From contig OY743171.1 in NCBI GenBank assembly GCA_963555705.1, forward strand, positions 27,150,852 to 27,214,851: a DNA stretch of 64,000 bases. The letters run 5' to 3'. Shown piece after piece: positions 62,651-64,000 of the stretch. This DNA is from Ligustrum vulgare (Eukaryota > Streptophyta > Magnoliopsida > Lamiales > Oleaceae). Below the pieces are notes generated by a model. That model made no database searches. It was not told the origin of the DNA and worked only from the letters and a program-made list of their open reading frames with translations. The position numbers were made by a program, and so were the translations under genes. Every line of letters starts with the position of its first letter. The first letter of the stretch is position 1.

Positions 62651-64000
62651 TGAATAATGTCTTTCTTCACGTGGTTGCACTTTTATTAAGTAGTGCATTA
62701 TTCTCTTGGTGTCTTAATCATAGCTTATTCTACTAACGAACGATTTCAGTTGTCTAAATTGCATTGAAAGGAACACTGAAAGCCCCAAAACTATTCTTGA
62801 AAACAGAATTCCAAATCCAAAGGGTTTCTACTCAAAAAAAGAGTCTCAATCTCTAACTTAAAAAATCTGACCCAAAAATTGCATCCCCTAGTCTTCGTCG
62901 ACCATAATTTTTCCTCCAACCTTCTTCCCACATATCATTTCTTTTATAATACCATTTTTAACATGTTCCTGCAGTCTTTTCTGGTATGAATAATGTCTTT
63001 CTTCACGTAGTTGTACTTTTTCTAAGTAGTGCATTCTCTCGGTGTTTTTATCATTGCTTATTCTACCAATGAACCATTTCAATTGTCCAAAGTGTATTGG
63101 AGAGAACCGTGGAAGTCCCAAAATTATTCCTGAAAAGGGAGTTCCAAATCCTAAGGGTTTATTATACTAAAAAAAAAAATAGTCTCAATTTCTAATTGAA
63201 AAAAAATTTATTCACAATACTTGCGGGTTTTCAATTTCAAATTGCATCCCTTAGTCGTCTTAGACCATAATTTTGACTCCATCCTTCTTCCCACATATCA
63301 TTTCTTATATAATGCCCTTTTGACACGTTTTGAAAACTCTTGTGTGGTTTGAATAATGTCTTTCTTCACGTGGTTGTACTTTTATTAAGTGGTGCATTAT
63401 TCACGTAGTTGTACTTTTTCTAAGTAGTGAATTCTCTCGGTGTTTTTATCATTGCTTATTCTACCAATGAACCATTTCAGTTGTCCAAAGTGTATTGGAG
63501 AGAACAGTGGAAGTCAAAAAATTATTCCTGAAAAGGGAGTTCCCAATTCTAAGGGTTTATTATACTAAAAAAAATAGTCTCAATTTCTAATTGAAAAAAA
63601 ATTGATTCACAATACTTGCGGGTTTTCAATTTCAAATTGCATCCCTTGGTCGTCTTCGACCACAATTTTGACTCCATCCTTCTTCCCACATATCATTTCT
63701 TACATAATGCCCTTTTGACACGTTTTGAAAACTCTTGTGTGGTTTGAATAATGTCTTTCTTCACGTGGTTGCACTTTTATTAAGTAGTGCATTATTCTCT
63801 TGGTGTCTTAATCATAGCTTATTCTACTAACGAACGATTTCAGTTGTCTAAATTGCATTGAAAGGAACACAGAAAGCCCCAAAACTATTCTTGAAAACAG
63901 AATTCCAAATCCAAAGGGTTTCTACTCAAAAAAAGAGTCTCAATCTCTAACTTAAAAAATCTGACCCAAAAATTGCATCCCCTAGTCTTCGTCGACCATA

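Larger units (their letters stand above)
56177..64000. repeat. Satellite array, segment 3
   Basis: The array resumes directly after LTR 2 at the duplicated GTCTT and runs off the right edge inside an A monomer. A units start near 56477, 57197, 57875, 58968, 59667, 60770, 61481, 62160 and 62888, with a partial unit at about 63956. C junctions lie at 58416, 60209 and 63400. All three C copies have the AGTCAAAAAATT form typical of the right two-thirds of the window. Much of this segment is a near-copy of 36-40 kb: offsets of about 18402 bp (38.2-40.2 kb to 56.6-58.6 kb), 22686 bp and 23382 bp recur over several units. Confidence 0.97.

Noticed and set aside
1079..63121. More than 60 minus-strand open frames of 58-96 codons as a multigene family
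   Set aside because: They are one frame of the A satellite. The longer versions start at TTG, the variants are mostly amino-acid changing, an inserted base at 47788 was freely duplicated, and no domain or gene structure is visible.
1..64000. CRISPR array or prokaryotic repeat system
   Set aside because: Units are about 350 bp and contiguous with no spacers. There are no cas-type genes, and the LTR insertions are eukaryotic.
1..64000. Tandem gene cluster, rDNA spacer or tRNA genes
   Set aside because: No rRNA or tRNA-like sequence was seen on either strand, and the monomers have no promoter or terminator architecture that I can recognise.

Overview
The window is almost entirely satellite DNA from a plant-type nuclear genome, probably a eudicot. 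I find no credible protein-coding, rRNA or tRNA gene. About 58.8 kb of the 64 kb is one AT-rich tandem array that runs off both ends. It is interrupted only by two retrotransposon solo LTRs. The eukaryotic plant assignment rests on the satellite and on the LTR architecture: TG...CA-type ends, 5-bp target duplications, and a hairpin motif that I know from plant LTRs. The species cannot be named from this sequence.

The array has two related monomers, A (about 343 bp) and B (about 357 bp), which alternate as a ~698-bp dimer. A third monomer, C (about 394 bp), is a fusion of the left part of B to the right part of A. The fusion goes through a 3-base microhomology and leaves a 35-bp local duplication. 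C occurs 24 times and always obeys the order A-(C)n-B, so higher-order units of 698 bp (A-B), 1094 bp (A-C-B) and once 1490 bp (A-C-C-B) result. By my hand count there are about 70 A, 69 B and 24 C monomers, plus one A/B and one A/C recombinant.

Layout: 1-10325 array, rich in C. 10326-12010 solo LTR 1 (+ strand, 1685 bp, TSD TGAAT). 12011-52636 array with several layers of recent segmental tandem duplication: a 1792/698-bp set at 13.3-16.9 kb, a nested X-Y-X-X-Y block at 16.9-27.9 kb, a 1792-bp pair at 41.8-45.4 kb and a 3192-bp pair at 44.8-51.2 kb. 52637-56176 solo LTR 2 (- strand, 3540 bp, TSD GTCTT). 56177-64000 array, paralogous to 36-40 kb. A paralogous empty site for LTR 2 is preserved at 35985-35989.

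A minus-strand open frame of 58-96 codons recurs in most A monomers. I do not regard it as a gene. Its longer forms begin at TTG, two copies are frameshifted without visible consequence, and the same frame is broken by stops in B. The array looks like a long-lived, actively homogenised heterochromatic satellite. A centromeric or pericentromeric location is possible but not shown by this sequence.
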